This document shows, one piece after another, positions 1 to 8,414 of a stretch of 32,582 nt of DNA (positions are counted from its first letter, which is position 1; each line of letters opens with the position of its first letter). Position numbers and translations under genes: made by a program. Source of the DNA: Ruegeria sp. A3M17 (GTDB taxonomy: Bacteria; Pseudomonadota; Alphaproteobacteria; Rhodobacterales; Rhodobacteraceae). The DNA lies in the NCBI RefSeq assembly GCF_003318255.1, contig NZ_QOCF01000010.1, positions 1 to 32,582 of the forward strand, written 5' to 3'. A model generated the notes under the pieces. That model was given only the letters and a program-made list of their open reading frames with translations. It was not told the DNA's origin and ran no database searches.

Positions 1-623
1 GCATCCTCTGAGGGCACACCGCGACGATCGTCGGCCGCGTCAGAATCATCCAGATATGCCACCAGAGACTTTGAACTGTCGGCCAGCCGTTCGGCATCCT
101 GGTGCAGGTTGCGGTGGAACCGATCGCGCCACTCGGGCTCGATTTCCTGCGGGTCGGCCAGAATCGCGGCCGTTGATCGAATCGCGGCGGCCGTTGACAG
201 CACCTCGTGCATCGACGCGGCAAGATGTGGATCATGCGTCAGTCGGTCGGACAGGGTTTCAACTGTGCGCTCAAGCGAGACGACCCGGCGATGCATCTGC
301 GCCAGAACTCCGGCCCATCCGGGAAACCGGCCTGCGAACTCTTCCAGCGCGTCCACTTCGGCCTGTTGTCCAACCGCATCTGCAGCAGCCTCGCGCAGCG
401 CGGAAATCAGAGTAGCCTCAATCCCTTGGGTCAGCAGCGAAGGCTCAACAGACAGCGCATTGGCGATATCCACCAACAACTTGCCCCCGATCCGGCGGCG
501 GTTGTGTTCGATCAGATTCAAATAAGACGCCGAGATCCCAACCTGCCGCGCAAGTTCGGCCTGCCGCAAACCTGAGATTTGGCGTCGCTCGCGAATGCGG
601 CTACCCGTCAGCGTGTCGCGCAT
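1..623 (-). CDS. XRE-family regulator, ScfR/RamB-like (N-terminal part)
   Basis: This gene runs off the left edge, so only about 207 N-terminal residues are visible. They begin MRDTLTGSRIRERR and carry a classical XRE helix-turn-helix at about residues 8-62 (RQAELARQVGISASYLNLIE). An alanine- and arginine-rich linker of the kind found in the short-chain fatty acyl-CoA regulator family follows. Those proteins are normally about 430-470 residues and end in an ImmA/IrrE-like DUF2083 domain, which would lie outside the window. Known members control acetate and propionate metabolism genes. The ATG at 621-623 opens the frame. The gene is divergent from a PAS-LuxR gene. The intergenic region is A+T-rich and holds an imperfect palindrome at 646-660 (AGTATTTTCAAAACT) that could be an autoregulatory site. 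The family call is firm; the regulon is inferred. Confidence 0.85.
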   Translation of the reverse strand, partial: MRDTLTGSRIRERRQISGLRQAELARQVGISASYLNLIEHNRRRIGGKLLVDIANALSVEPSLLTQGIEATLISALREAAADAVGQQAEVDALEEFAGRFPGWAGVLAQMHRRVVSLERTVETLSDRLTHDPHLAASMHEVLSTAAAIRSTAAILADPQEIEPEWRDRFHRNLHQDAERLADSSKSLVAYLDDSDAADDRRGVPSED

Positions 624-827
624 GTTCCATCACCCAACTTGATCCAGTATTTTCAAAACTCCTATTAAATTTCTATAGCTTAAAGGCCAATTTTCATAGT
701 CCGTTTACAGCATTCACAACTGTGATTACGGATGGCCCGTATCTTCCACCCCAGCAATCGGTGCCCAATCTGCCAAATCTGCATCCACCCTCTTCTAATT
801 TTCCCGAATTCCTTGCACGATAGCCGG

Positions 828-1364
828 ATGAGCGATCCAGCTTTCGAATATGCCCCCATCGGATTGGTCGAGTTGGAAAACCGCATCATCCGACGCTGCA
901 ATCTGCAATTCGCCCGCACCTTCGGTGGCGAAGAGGCAGAGTATCGCAATATGCCTCTGCTGGACCTCTACCCCTCGGTCGCGGATTGGGAGAGGATCGG
1001 ACAGCGCGGCCTGAAAGCGATGCAGGATACGGGATATTACACGGACGAACGGGTCATGCGCCGACGCGACGGGGACTTGTTCTGGTGCCGTGCACGCGGA
1101 CGATCCCTGACACCGGACGACCCGTTTCGCCATGGCATCTGGAGCTTTTCCGACATCTCAGAAGACCGCCCGCTGGTCGAACTGACAACCCGCGAACGCG
1201 AAGTTGCGATCATGTCCTGCCGCGGTCTGTCCGCCAAGGAAATCGGCGTCGAGCTGGGGCTGAGTTATCGCACGATCGAGGCTTACCGCGCCCGTTTGCT
1301 AGAGAAGTTCGGCGCACGCAAACTACCAGAACTTGTGGCAAAACTCTCAGGCATGCCCCTCTAA
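828..1364 (+). CDS. PAS domain-containing LuxR-type regulator
   Basis: This is a 178-residue protein with an N-terminal PAS/PAC fold at about residues 8-110 (from APIGLVELENRI to RRDGDLFWCRARGR and WSFSDISED). A C-terminal GerE/LuxR helix-turn-helix follows at about 117-175 (LTTREREVAIMSCRGLSAKEIGVEL, written here only in part as LTTREREVAIM and SAKEIGVELGLSYRTIEAY). There is no receiver or autoinducer domain, so the PAS domain is the likely sensor; its ligand is unknown. The frame stays open upstream to 732, but ATG 828 starts exactly at the family's usual N-terminus, although its ribosome-binding site is weak. The gene is divergent from the XRE regulator and reads toward accB about 150 bases downstream. 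Similar regulators are common in Roseobacters; the target genes are unknown. Confidence 0.85.
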   Translation: MSDPAFEYAPIGLVELENRIIRRCNLQFARTFGGEEAEYRNMPLLDLYPSVADWERIGQRGLKAMQDTGYYTDERVMRRRDGDLFWCRARGRSLTPDDPFRHGIWSFSDISEDRPLVELTTREREVAIMSCRGLSAKEIGVELGLSYRTIEAYRARLLEKFGARKLPELVAKLSGMPL

Positions 1365-1421
1365 TCCGTTTCCCCCTCGAAATATTGGGCAAAACCCCCA
1401 TCTGACATGCCGAGACTGCGC

Positions 1422-1450
1422 TTTTCATGACCGTGCGCATAGCTTATAAC
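1422..1450 (+). promoter_or_regulatory. Candidate sigma70-type promoter for accBC
   Basis: A TTTTCA box (1422-1427) is separated by 17 bases from TATAAC (1445-1450). The -10 box is one base from consensus and the -35 box is weaker. It lies 65 bases upstream of the accB ATG, in the gap after the LuxR gene. It is the best match found by eye and is not experimentally supported. Confidence 0.35.
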
Positions 1451-1514
1451 GCTGCGTAATCAGACCAAAGCCCGCGAGAACAGACGGGCCAAAGGGGAAC
1501 CGTCGAGGACACTC

Positions 1515-1997
1515 ATGACAGATACCAAACACGAAGCGGATGTGGCATTCATCAAGGCACTGGCCGAACTGCTGCGCGACAACGACCTGACCGAACTGGA
1601 AGTCATGCGCGAATATGGTGACGACGACAGTTTGAATGTCCGCGTCAGCCGTATGTCGCAGGTCGCGCCCGCCCCTGTTCAGATGGCCGTACCCTCAGCG
1701 GCACCAGCACCCGTGGCAGCCGCCGCTGCGCCTGTCGAAGCTCAGGAAGATCCGGCCAGCCACCCGGGCGCTGTCACCTCGCCCATGGTTGGAACCGTTT
1801 ATATGCAGCCCGAACCGGGCGCACCTTCCTTCATCAGCGTCGGCGCATCGGTGTCTGAAGGCGACACGCTGCTGATCGTCGAAGCGATGAAAACCATGAA
1901 CCACATTCACGCGCCCAAATCCGGAACCATCAAACGCATTCTGGTCGGTGACGGTGATGCGGTGGAATTCGGCACCCCTCTGGTCATCGTTGAGTAA
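1515..1997 (+). CDS. accB: Biotin carboxyl carrier protein of acetyl-CoA carboxylase
   Basis: This 160-residue protein carries biotin for acetyl-CoA carboxylase, the first committed step of fatty acid synthesis. Residues 1-48 form the N-terminal helical region, and residues 49-80 are an Ala/Pro-rich flexible linker. Residues 85-160 form the biotinyl/lipoyl domain with the motif [10 protein letters not shown], in which Lys126 is the biotinylation site. The motif reads AMKTM instead of the enterobacterial AMKMM; alphaproteobacterial members often have this form. The start ATG follows a GAGGA ribosome-binding site. accC begins 9 bases after the stop, so the two are a translationally linked pair. 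Length and domain order match the family. Confidence 0.96.
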   Translation: MTDTKHEADVAFIKALAELLRDNDLTELEVMREYGDDDSLNVRVSRMSQVAPAPVQMAVPSAAPAPVAAAAAPVEAQEDPASHPGAVTSPMVGTVYMQPEPGAPSFISVGASVSEGDTLLIVEAMKTMNHIHAPKSGTIKRILVGDGDAVEFGTPLVIVE

Positions 1998-2006
1998 GGC
2001 GGTCCC

Positions 2007-3356
2007 ATGTTCGACAAGATCCTGATTGCCAACCGAGGCGAAATCGCCCTGCGGGTCATCCGCGCTGCCCGCGAGATGGGGATAAAGACGGTCGCCGTCC
2101 ACTCCACCGCCGATAGCGACGCGATGCATGTGCGCATGGCGGACGAATCGGTCTGCATCGGCCCTCCGCCCAGCCCGCAAAGCTACTTGTCGGTGCCCGC
2201 GATCATCTCGGCTTGTGAAATCACGGGTGCACAGGCGATCCATCCCGGCTATGGCTTCCTGTCCGAGAATGCCGAGTTCGTGCAGATCGTCGAAGATCAC
2301 GGCATCACCTTTATCGGCCCCACCGCCGAGCACATTCGCGTCATGGGCGACAAGATCACCGCCAAGGACACGATGAAGGCGCTGGGTGTACCTTGCGTTC
2401 CGGGTTCCGACGGCGGCGTGCCCGATTTGGAGACGGCCAAGAAAATCGGCGAGGAATTTGGTTATCCCGTCATCATCAAAGCCACCGCCGGTGGCGGCGG
2501 TCGCGGCATGAAAGTCGCGATGAGCGCGGATGAGATGGAAAGCGCATTTATGACCGCGCGCGCCGAGGGCAAAGCCGCCTTTGGCAATGATGAGGTCTAT
2601 ATCGAGAAATACCTGACCACACCCCGCCATATCGAGATCCAGGTCTTTGGTGACGGCAAGGGCAAGGCTGTGCATCTGGGCGAACGCGACTGCTCGCTGC
2701 AGCGCCGCCACCAGAAGGTGTTTGAAGAGGCACCCGGCCCCAGCATCACCCCGGAAGAGCGCGCCAAGATTGGTAAAGTCTGCTCGGACGCCGTGGCCAA
2801 GATCAACTATATCGGCGCCGGAACCATCGAGTTCTTGTATGAGAACGGCGAGTTCTACTTCATCGAGATGAACACCCGCCTGCAGGTAGAACACCCGGTG
2901 ACCGAGGGCATCTTTGGCGTCGATCTGGTGCGCGAACAAATCCTCGTCGCAGCTGGCGAGCCGATGTCGTTTGGTCAAGACGATCTTGTGATCAACGGTC
3001 ACGCCATCGAGGTCCGGATCAATGCCGAAAAGTTGCCGAACTTTTCGCCCTGCCCGGGCAGGATCTCGGCCTTTCATGCCCCCGGTGGTCTGGGTGTGCG
3101 GATGGATTCGGCGCTGTATGATGGGTATTCGATTCCACCATACTACGACTCGCTGATTGCCAAGCTGATCGTACATGGCCGCGACCGGGCCGAGGCGCTG
3201 GCACGACTAGATCGCGCATTGGGCGAACTGATCGTGGACGGTATCGATACAACCGTGCCGCTGTTCCATGCGTTGCTGCAAGAGCCGGAAATCCACAACG
3301 GTGAGTACAACATTCACTGGCTGGAACACTGGCTTGCGACGAATATGGCCCAATAA
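2007..3356 (+). CDS. accC: Biotin carboxylase subunit of acetyl-CoA carboxylase
   Basis: This 449-residue ATP-grasp enzyme carboxylates the biotin on AccB using ATP and bicarbonate. The N-terminal Rossmann-like domain starts [20 protein letters not shown]. The glycine-rich ATP loop GGGGRGMK is at residues 162-169. Residues equivalent to the known E. coli active-site set are present: Lys116, Lys158, His208, Glu275, Glu287 ([11 protein letters not shown]) and Arg291. The length is typical of bacterial AccC. It forms an operon with accB. A strong hairpin without a clear T-tract follows the stop at 3363-3392, before aat. The carboxyltransferase subunits AccA and AccD are not in this window. Confidence 0.97.
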   Translation: MFDKILIANRGEIALRVIRAAREMGIKTVAVHSTADSDAMHVRMADESVCIGPPPSPQSYLSVPAIISACEITGAQAIHPGYGFLSENAEFVQIVEDHGITFIGPTAEHIRVMGDKITAKDTMKALGVPCVPGSDGGVPDLETAKKIGEEFGYPVIIKATAGGGGRGMKVAMSADEMESAFMTARAEGKAAFGNDEVYIEKYLTTPRHIEIQVFGDGKGKAVHLGERDCSLQRRHQKVFEEAPGPSITPEERAKIGKVCSDAVAKINYIGAGTIEFLYENGEFYFIEMNTRLQVEHPVTEGIFGVDLVREQILVAAGEPMSFGQDDLVINGHAIEVRINAEKLPNFSPCPGRISAFHAPGGLGVRMDSALYDGYSIPPYYDSLIAKLIVHGRDRAEALARLDRALGELIVDGIDTTVPLFHALLQEPEIHNGEYNIHWLEHWLATNMAQ

Positions 3357-3362
3357 AACCAC

Positions 3363-3392
3363 GGGACCAGAGGGCACTTGCGCTCTGGTCCC
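3363..3392 (+). terminator. Hairpin between accC and aat
   Basis: A perfect 10-bp stem (GGGACCAGAG, 3363-3372, with CTCTGGTCCC, 3383-3392) encloses a 10-base loop. No T-run follows, so this is either a weak or factor-dependent terminator or an attenuating structure that lets part of the transcription continue into aat 12 bases later. The hairpin contains an upstream in-frame TTG (3378), which argues against using that TTG as the aat start. Confidence 0.55.
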
Positions 3393-3404
3393 CGGGTATC
3401 GCGC

Positions 3405-4037
3405 ATGAGCCTGACCCCGGAACTTTTGCTACACGGCTATTCCATCGGAATTTTCCCGATGGCCGAGCACCGCGATGACCCGGAACTGTTCTGGGTCGAT
3501 CCCAAGTTTCGTGGCGTTTTTCCGTTAGATGGCTTTCATATCTCACGCAGCCTTGCACGCCGCATTCGAAAGTCCGGTTATTCCATCAGCATCAACAGCG
3601 ATTTTCCCGGAGTGGTCGATGGCTGCGCTGATCGGGCAGACACCTGGATCAATGCAGAATTGCGCCACCTTTATCAACAACTCCACCTCGCGGGCCGGGC
3701 CCATTCGCTGGAGGTCTGGGATGAGGACGCACTAGTCGGCGGCGTTTATGGCGTTACGCTGGGTGCGGCGTTTTTCGGAGAAAGCATGTTTTCCCGCCGA
3801 AAGGATGCCTCGAAAATCGCACTGGCCTTTCTTGTGGACCGCCTTCGCCAAACCGGATTTCGCCTGTTTGACACCCAGTTTCTAACCGCTCATTTGGCGT
3901 CTCTGGGGGCGATCGAGATTCCGCGCACGCAATATCGGAACACGCTTGAAGAGGCGATCAATGCCAGTGCGGATTTCGTGGCAGCAGTGCCTCAGTCACC
4001 CGACGCAGTGATACAGCGCATCACCCAGACGTCATAA
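3405..4037 (+). CDS. aat: Leucyl/phenylalanyl-tRNA-protein transferase
   Basis: This 210-residue enzyme transfers Leu or Phe from tRNA to N-terminal Arg or Lys of proteins, making N-end-rule substrates for ClpS-ClpAP. Typical family motifs are present: GYSIGIFPMAEHRDDPELFW near the N-terminus, GGVYGVTLGAAFFGESMFSR in the middle, and DTQFLTAHLASLGA toward the end. The ATG at 3405 was chosen because the upstream TTG at 3378 lies inside a hairpin and adds residues that the family lacks. The 3' end overlaps the 3' end of the opposing DUF2155 gene by 46 bases. ClpX and ClpP encoded 1.7 kb away are also proteolysis components, but there is no operon link. Confidence 0.95.
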   Translation: MSLTPELLLHGYSIGIFPMAEHRDDPELFWVDPKFRGVFPLDGFHISRSLARRIRKSGYSISINSDFPGVVDGCADRADTWINAELRHLYQQLHLAGRAHSLEVWDEDALVGGVYGVTLGAAFFGESMFSRRKDASKIALAFLVDRLRQTGFRLFDTQFLTAHLASLGAIEIPRTQYRNTLEEAINASADFVAAVPQSPDAVIQRITQTS

Positions 4038-4360
4038 CGCGCATGGTCCAGCGCGTTCAATGCGGGCGACGTGGCAATCATCCAACCGTCAAACAGTTGA
4101 TCTGTCCTGCCTTTTTCCCAGATTGTCAGGTAGGCAAACGCATCACCGGTCGGGTTGTCCGCTGGATAGCGACAATCACCCAAGGCGACATCCAACCCAA
4201 AAACCGGCTGCGTCTGACCATTCCGCAATTCAACATCGACGGTCTGACCGCTGACCTTGTCCAGACCACGCAACATTGCGCCGGGACCGGATTGGGCTTT
4301 TTGCTGGGCCGTGGCCCCCGTTGCGGCCAGCAACGCAGCAATCAGGGCAAACCGCTTCAT
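3992..4360 (-). CDS. DUF2155 domain-containing exported protein
   Basis: This 122-residue protein has a Sec signal peptide (MKRFALIAALLAATGATAQQ, cleavage near residue 18). The DUF2155 core follows: KVSGQTVDVELRNGQTQPVFGLDVALGDCRYP, with the later segment AYLTIWEKGRTDQLFDGWMIATSPALNALDHARYDVWVMRC. Two conserved cysteines (CRYP and MRC) could form a disulphide in the periplasm. No biochemical function is established for the family. The start codon overlaps the mlaD stop as ATGA, so the two are translationally coupled. The last 46 bases overlap the end of aat on the other strand. Confidence 0.9.
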   Translation of the reverse strand: MKRFALIAALLAATGATAQQKAQSGPGAMLRGLDKVSGQTVDVELRNGQTQPVFGLDVALGDCRYPADNPTGDAFAYLTIWEKGRTDQLFDGWMIATSPALNALDHARYDVWVMRCITASGD

Positions 4361-4809
4361 TTGCTTCCGTCCCCTGCGACAAACTTGACCAGCAAGGAAA
4401 TCAGACTGACGGCACCTTGCGTATCTTCGACTTGATCGCCCGCTTCGAAATAGAACGGCGAACCACCGGGCATAACCTCGACAAAGTTGCCGCCCAACAG
4501 CCCTTCGGAGGAGATGATAATCGCACTGTCATCCGGCACCAGAATTCCATCAGAGATCGAAAAGGTGGTGTCGGCGCGATAGGTTTCGGGATTCAGGTCA
4601 ACACCGGTTACAGTGCCAATCTTGACACCTGCAAGGCGCACGTCAGTGCCGACGCCCACCCCTTCCAGGGACCGAAAAGAAGCTCCCAGTTCGTATCCGC
4701 CACTGCTTTGGGACAGCCCCGTGGACTGACTGGCGTAAACGCCAAAGGCGATGGCACAGGCCAGAACGGCCCCACCGACCAGAACTTCGGTTGCATTATA
4801 GCTCGACAT
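4357..4809 (-). CDS. mlaD: MlaD-family MCE protein of the phospholipid transport system
   Basis: This 150-residue protein has one N-terminal membrane segment (about residues 7-25, ATEVLVGGAVLACAIAFGVY) followed by a single MCE domain (about 35-115, including GYELGASFRSLEGVGVGTDV and VRLAGVKIGTVTG). This is the form of MlaD, the periplasmic hexameric lipid-binding ring of the Mla ABC transporter, which moves phospholipids between the outer and inner membranes. The ATG at 4807-4809 begins the family's usual MSSYNATEV start; the longer frame to 4896 would run into the upstream gene. It lies in a minus-strand run NDUFA12-mlaD-DUF2155. No mlaE, mlaF or mlaC gene is visible here. Confidence 0.9.
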   Translation of the reverse strand: MSSYNATEVLVGGAVLACAIAFGVYASQSTGLSQSSGGYELGASFRSLEGVGVGTDVRLAGVKIGTVTGVDLNPETYRADTTFSISDGILVPDDSAIIISSEGLLGGNFVEVMPGGSPFYFEAGDQVEDTQGAVSLISLLVKFVAGDGSK

Positions 4810-4822
4810 TGCTCGCCTCGTG

Positions 4823-5206
4823 TTATTCCGGGCTCCAGGCCTCATAGTCCTTACGCTCGACCGGGTCCGGGCGGCGCAAAGAACCTGCTGGCGCATAAGC
4901 CAAAGCAGAGCCTGTCAGGTTTTCCTGATGCGGTTTTTCCCAGGGTTTGTGATTGAGCGGTTTATCCGTCGGCGGCTCATCCCAGGTGCGGTGCAGCCAG
5001 CCATGCCAGTCCGGATCAACCCGGCTCGCCTCAGCCTCACCATTGAAAATCACCCAACGTCTGCTGTCGTCAGCATTGTGATAAAACACGTTGCCTTCGT
5101 CGTCTTCACCGACCTTGATACCCTTACGCGACGTGTAAATCTGCGTATTCAATGTGGATCCGTTCCACCAGGTCACGGCCCGCAAAAGACTGTTCAGGAT
5201 TCCCAT
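4823..5206 (-). CDS. NADH:ubiquinone oxidoreductase subunit, NDUFA12/B17.2 type
   Basis: This 127-residue protein matches the NDUFA12 family: [20 protein letters not shown] at the N-terminus, then [20 protein letters not shown] and [18 protein letters not shown]12 is a supernumerary complex I subunit shared by mitochondria and alphaproteobacteria, where it binds the peripheral arm near the NuoI and NuoG subunits. It is encoded away from the nuo operon here, as is usual. mlaD starts 13 bases after its stop, so it probably heads a small operon with mlaD and DUF2155. A gap of about 80 bases separates it from the RidA-like gene. Confidence 0.94.
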   Translation of the reverse strand: MGILNSLLRAVTWWNGSTLNTQIYTSRKGIKVGEDDEGNVFYHNADDSRRWVIFNGEAEASRVDPDWHGWLHRTWDEPPTDKPLNHKPWEKPHQENLTGSALAYAPAGSLRRPDPVERKDYEAWSPE

Positions 5207-5285
5207 CAGCTGCCTCCGGCATTTCTGTACCTGCAGATATGGACCAAAGGCGCGCTAAGGTCCAGTGTCACAAGGACCGCACCGT

Positions 5286-5648
5286 CTATTCCGACAGAAA
5301 GGCAGTCGCCTCGATCTCGATCCGGTATTTCGGATCGATCAATCCGCATTCGATCATCGTCGCCGCCGGGGGGTTATCCCCGAACGCCGCACTAAGAACA
5401 GGCCAGCACGGTTCGAATTCTGCTCGATCCGGCAACATGTAGGTCACCCGAACAACATCCGCAAAAGAGGCCCCGGCCTCGGCCAGAGCTTTGCCAATTG
5501 TGTCCAGGGCCGAACGGCACTGTTCGACGACATCGTCGCCCTGCCCGACAGTTCCTGCAACATGGATCCATCCGCCTGCGACGGTTGCCCGGCAATAGCC
5601 AACCTTGGCCTCGAATTCTCCACCGAAAGAAATGCGTTTGAATGCCAT
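5286..5648 (-). CDS. RidA/YjgF family protein lacking the canonical arginine
   Basis: This 120-residue protein has the YjgF/YER057c/UK114 fold, with VGYCRATVAGGWIHVAGTVG near the N-terminus, GASFADVVRVTYMLPD in the middle and YRIEIEATAFL at the end. Family members form trimers. Archetypal RidA uses an arginine (Arg105 in E. coli) to hydrolyse reactive enamine/imine intermediates; here the aligned stretch reads PPAATMIECG, placing Ala96 at that position. It therefore probably belongs to another Rid subgroup, whose substrates are mostly unknown. It sits 62 bases downstream of clpX but is separated from it by a terminator, so it is likely transcribed on its own. Confidence 0.88.
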   Translation of the reverse strand: MAFKRISFGGEFEAKVGYCRATVAGGWIHVAGTVGQGDDVVEQCRSALDTIGKALAEAGASFADVVRVTYMLPDRAEFEPCWPVLSAAFGDNPPAATMIECGLIDPKYRIEIEATAFLSE

Positions 5649-5662
5649 GTGACCCTCATAAG

Positions 5663-5689
5663 AAAACGGCGCGGTCTGTGCCGCGCCGT
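5663..5689 (-). terminator. Rho-independent terminator after clpX
   Basis: Read on the minus strand, a 9-bp G+C-rich stem (ACGGCGCGG with CCGCGCCGT; 5681-5689 and 5666-5674) with a 6-base loop is followed by TTTCTT. It lies just past the clpX stop and before the RidA-like gene. Confidence 0.75.
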
Positions 5690-5710
5690 GTCCGTAACTC
5701 TGATTTGGAT

Positions 5711-6976
5711 TTACCCTGCCGAAGCTGATTCCGCGGCATCCGCGTAGATGATCAGGGGCTGCTTGTCAGACGACACAGCCTCCTCATTGACCACCACTTC
5801 GGTTACGTTCTTCATACCCGGAAGTTCGAACATGGTGTCCAGAAGGATATCTTCCAAAATCGAGCGCAACCCGCGCGCGCCGGTCTTGCGTTCGATGGCC
5901 TTCTTGGCGATCGACTTCAGCGCATCATCAGTAAAGGCCAGCTCGGCATCTTCCAGTTCGAACAGGCGCTGGTACTGCTTAACCAGAGCATTCTTGGGTT
6001 TGGTCAGGATGGTGACCAGTGCATCTTCGTCCAGATCTTCCAGCGTTGCCAGAACCGGCAGACGTCCGACGAATTCCGGAATCAGACCGAACCGCAGCAG
6101 ATCCTCGGGCTCGAGATCCTTGAAAATCTCACCTACACCGCGTTCATCATTGTCCCGCACGTCCGCGCCAAAGCCCATGGCCGAGCCTTTGCCGCGCTGT
6201 GCGATGATCTTATCCAGACCTGCAAAAGCACCACCGCAGATGAATAGGATGTTCGTAGTGTCCACTTGCAGGAATTCCTGCTGCGGATGCTTGCGCCCGC
6301 CCTGCGGCGGTACACTGGCCACGGTGCCTTCCATCAGCTTAAGCAGCGCCTGCTGCACACCTTCACCCGACACATCGCGCGTGATGGACGGGTTTTCGGA
6401 TTTGCGCGTGATCTTGTCGACCTCATCGATATAGACGATGCCTCGCTGCGCACGTTCGACATTGTATTCGCTGGACTGGAGCAGCTTGAGGATGATGTTT
6501 TCAACATCCTCACCCACATACCCGGCTTCGGTCAGCGTGGTTGCGTCCGCCATTGTGAACGGAACATCCAGAATACGCGCCAGCGTCTGCGCCAGCAGTG
6601 TCTTACCGCAGCCGGTCGGGCCGATCAGCAGGATGTTGGACTTGGCCAGCTCAATATCGCTGCCAGCCTTTTGGGCGTGGTTCAGACGTTTGTAGTGGTT
6701 GTGCACCGCAACCGACAGAACCCGCTTGGCTGTGGCCTGACCGATTACGTAGTCGTCCAGCACCTCACAAATGTCTTTGGGTGTCGGAACGCCATCGCTG
6801 GATTTCAGGCCACTGGCCTTCGTCTCTTCGCGGATGATGTCCATACACAGCTCGACGCATTCATCGCAGATGAAAACGGTCGGGCCGGCAATCAGCTTGC
6901 GCACCTCATGCTGGCTCTTGCCGCAGAAGCTGCAGTAGAGCGTGTTTTTGCCGTCACCGCCTGAATTCGTCGCCAT
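5711..6976 (-). CDS. clpX: ATP-dependent Clp protease ATP-binding subunit ClpX
   Basis: This 421-residue AAA+ unfoldase forms hexamers that feed substrates to ClpP. An N-terminal C4 zinc-binding domain has Cys15, Cys18, Cys37 and Cys40 (CSFCGKS and [10 protein letters not shown]). Walker A is GPTGCGKT at residues 119-126, and Walker B lies in [12 protein letters not shown]. The sensor and substrate-recognition regions and the C-terminal small domain ([20 protein letters not shown], then ELPGM) are intact. Length matches the family. It is downstream of clpP in the same direction, but a terminator lies between the two genes, so it probably also has its own promoter. Confidence 0.98.
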   Translation of the reverse strand: MATNSGGDGKNTLYCSFCGKSQHEVRKLIAGPTVFICDECVELCMDIIREETKASGLKSSDGVPTPKDICEVLDDYVIGQATAKRVLSVAVHNHYKRLNHAQKAGSDIELAKSNILLIGPTGCGKTLLAQTLARILDVPFTMADATTLTEAGYVGEDVENIILKLLQSSEYNVERAQRGIVYIDEVDKITRKSENPSITRDVSGEGVQQALLKLMEGTVASVPPQGGRKHPQQEFLQVDTTNILFICGGAFAGLDKIIAQRGKGSAMGFGADVRDNDERGVGEIFKDLEPEDLLRFGLIPEFVGRLPVLATLEDLDEDALVTILTKPKNALVKQYQRLFELEDAELAFTDDALKSIAKKAIERKTGARGLRSILEDILLDTMFELPGMKNVTEVVVNEEAVSSDKQPLIIYADAAESASAG

Positions 6977-7072
6977 GTTCTACCTTTCGGGCTTCGTCCC
7001 TGCGGTCCATGTCGAACCGCGCATGCCACATGTTGGTGCAGCTTAGGCCACCACCGGGGCGGCTACAATCTC

Positions 7073-7103
7073 AAAAATGGTCCCCACGCCCAGGACGTGG
7101 GGA
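7073..7103 (-). terminator. Rho-independent terminator after clpP
   Basis: On the minus strand an 8-bp stem (TCCCCACG with CGTGGGGA; 7096-7103 and 7081-7088) with a 7-base loop is followed within three bases by a run of five T (7073-7077). It begins 7 bases after the clpP stop, a textbook arrangement. Confidence 0.85.
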
Positions 7104-7110
7104 GATATTC

Positions 7111-7743
7111 TTAGGCCTCGTCGCCGTCCATTTTGGCGCGATTTTCGACGATTTCGTCGATGTGGCCCCAGTCTTTCGCCTCTTCCGGGCTCATGAAATT
7201 GTCACGGTCCAGCGCTTTTTCAACCGCCTTTTTGGTCTGGCCGGTATGACGCACGTATATGTCATAAAGGCGATCCTTCAGCTTTTGCGTCTCGGCCGCG
7301 TGAATCATGATGTCGCTGGCCTGGCCCTGATAGCCACCGCTGGGCTGGTGCACCATGATCCGGCTGTTGGGCAGCGAGAAACGCATTCCCTTCTCGCCCC
7401 CGGCCAGCAAAACCGACCCCATCGAGGCCGCCTGACCGATCACCAAAGTGGAACATTTCGGCTTGATATACTGCATTGTATCGTAAATCGACAAACCGCT
7501 GGTCACCACGCCACCGGGCGAGTTGATGTACATCGAGATTTCCTTGTTCGGGTTTTCCGCCTCAAGGTGCAGCAACTGCGCCACGATCAGATGGCTCATC
7601 CCGTCGTGGATCGGACCGTTGATGAAAATGATCCGCTCTTTCAGCAGGCGCGAGAAAATGTCGTACGCGCGTTCGCCGCGGCTGGTCTGCTCGACGACCA
7701 TGGGAACGAGCGTATTCATATAGGTGTCAACGGGATCGAACAT
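7111..7743 (-). CDS. clpP: ATP-dependent Clp protease proteolytic subunit ClpP
   Basis: This 210-residue serine peptidase forms the tetradecameric chamber of ClpXP/ClpAP. The catalytic triad is visible: Ser107 in GQAASMGS, His132 in [10 protein letters not shown], and Asp181 in [24 protein letters not shown] is the usual oxyanion region. The start [16 protein letters not shown] is the common alphaproteobacterial N-terminus and is preceded by AGGCAGG. It has its own strong terminator ahead of clpX. A heat-shock-like promoter candidate lies 58 bases upstream (7801-7829). Confidence 0.98.
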   Translation of the reverse strand: MFDPVDTYMNTLVPMVVEQTSRGERAYDIFSRLLKERIIFINGPIHDGMSHLIVAQLLHLEAENPNKEISMYINSPGGVVTSGLSIYDTMQYIKPKCSTLVIGQAASMGSVLLAGGEKGMRFSLPNSRIMVHQPSGGYQGQASDIMIHAAETQKLKDRLYDIYVRHTGQTKKAVEKALDRDNFMSPEEAKDWGHIDEIVENRAKMDGDEA

Positions 7744-7800
7744 AAGAACCTGCCTGTTTTGCTATGGATCGGGACATTACCCGAAGAAACGTTACCCGAG

Positions 7801-7829
7801 TCTTAGTGTCGCCACGGGGGGGCTGCAAG
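7801..7829 (-). promoter_or_regulatory. Candidate heat-shock-type promoter of clpP
   Basis: On the minus strand CTTGCA (7824-7829) is separated by 17 bases from CTAAGA (7801-7806). The CTTG core at -35 is characteristic of alphaproteobacterial RpoH promoters; the -10 is only a partial match. Downstream of it, before the clpP ATG, an 8-base direct repeat (TTACCCGA on the plus strand, 7777-7784 and 7792-7799) occurs with a 15-base period. Confidence 0.3.
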
Positions 7830-7966
7830 GGGGGCGCAACAGATCGCACTCCAACCTCCCACAATAGGTGGACGGTCTGATGTCGAACGCACAGAAGCGG
7901 CAGCGGTCAATGCCCGGTTTGACGCGCTTGTTTACAAGTTCCCCTTTTCACATCACGTCATTTTGA

Positions 7967-7980
7967 TCCATGCATATGGA
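7967..7980. promoter_or_regulatory. Possible operator of the ArsR-type repressor
   Basis: A short inverted repeat, TCCAT-gcat-ATGGA, lies about 90 bases upstream of the ArsR-family gene in an A+T-rich stretch. ArsR/SmtB repressors usually bind imperfect A+T-rich inverted repeats near their own promoter. This is suggested by position only. Confidence 0.25.
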
Positions 7981-8072
7981 AATTCATGCACAGAACGTGT
8001 AGCAATGCGAACCGCTTTAGCGAACCACTCACAAAAGTGCCCCCACACCAGGGCCCAAAAGGAAAAGCACCA

Positions 8073-8414
8073 ATGGCATTGCCTCAGATTTCACAGAATA
8101 TGACGTCTGACGATTTCGACCGGATGGCGGGAAATGCGACCCGCGCATCGAATTTCCTCAAGGCGATCAGTCACGAAGGCCGATTGATGATCCTTTGCCA
8201 TTTGGTCTCTGGCGAAAAATCCGTGACCGAGCTTGAGGATCTTCTATCTGCACGGCAGGCGGCTGTCTCGCAGCAGCTGTCCCGCCTTCGTCTTGAAGGC
8301 CTTGTGATTCCGCGACGCGAAGGCAAGGCTATTTACTACCGTCTTGCTGACGACAGACCGCGCCGTATGCTGGAAGTGGTGTATGAGCTGTTCTGCGGCG
8401 ACCAGAAGGACTGA
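8073..8414 (+). CDS. ArsR/SmtB-family repressor, BigR/SqrR-like (persulfide-type cysteine pair)
   Basis: This 113-residue winged-helix repressor has the HTH at about residues 50-76 (SVTELEDLLSARQAAVSQQL) and the wing at about 78-90 (VIPRREGKAIYYRL). The ATG at 8073 follows AAGGAAAAG; the longer frame to 7986 has no family support. It lacks the metal-binding CVC motif of ArsR/SmtB metal sensors. Instead it has exactly two cysteines, Cys42 (LCHL) and Cys108 (LFCGD). These are the positions used by BigR (Cys42/Cys108) and, offset by one, by SqrR (Cys41/Cys107), which sense sulfane sulfur or oxidants through a di- or polysulfide bridge. No sulfide-oxidation gene lies next to it, so its targets must be elsewhere or it is mainly autoregulatory. 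Family is firm; the sensing mode is inferred from the cysteines. Confidence 0.88.
   Translation: MALPQISQNMTSDDFDRMAGNATRASNFLKAISHEGRLMILCHLVSGEKSVTELEDLLSARQAAVSQQLSRLRLEGLVIPRREGKAIYYRLADDRPRRMLEVVYELFCGDQKD

Noticed and set aside
1695..3176. Long minus-strand open frame of 493 codons
   Set aside because: It lies entirely antisense to accB and accC, whose products are unmistakable; long antisense frames are expected in G+C-rich codons and this one has no family features.
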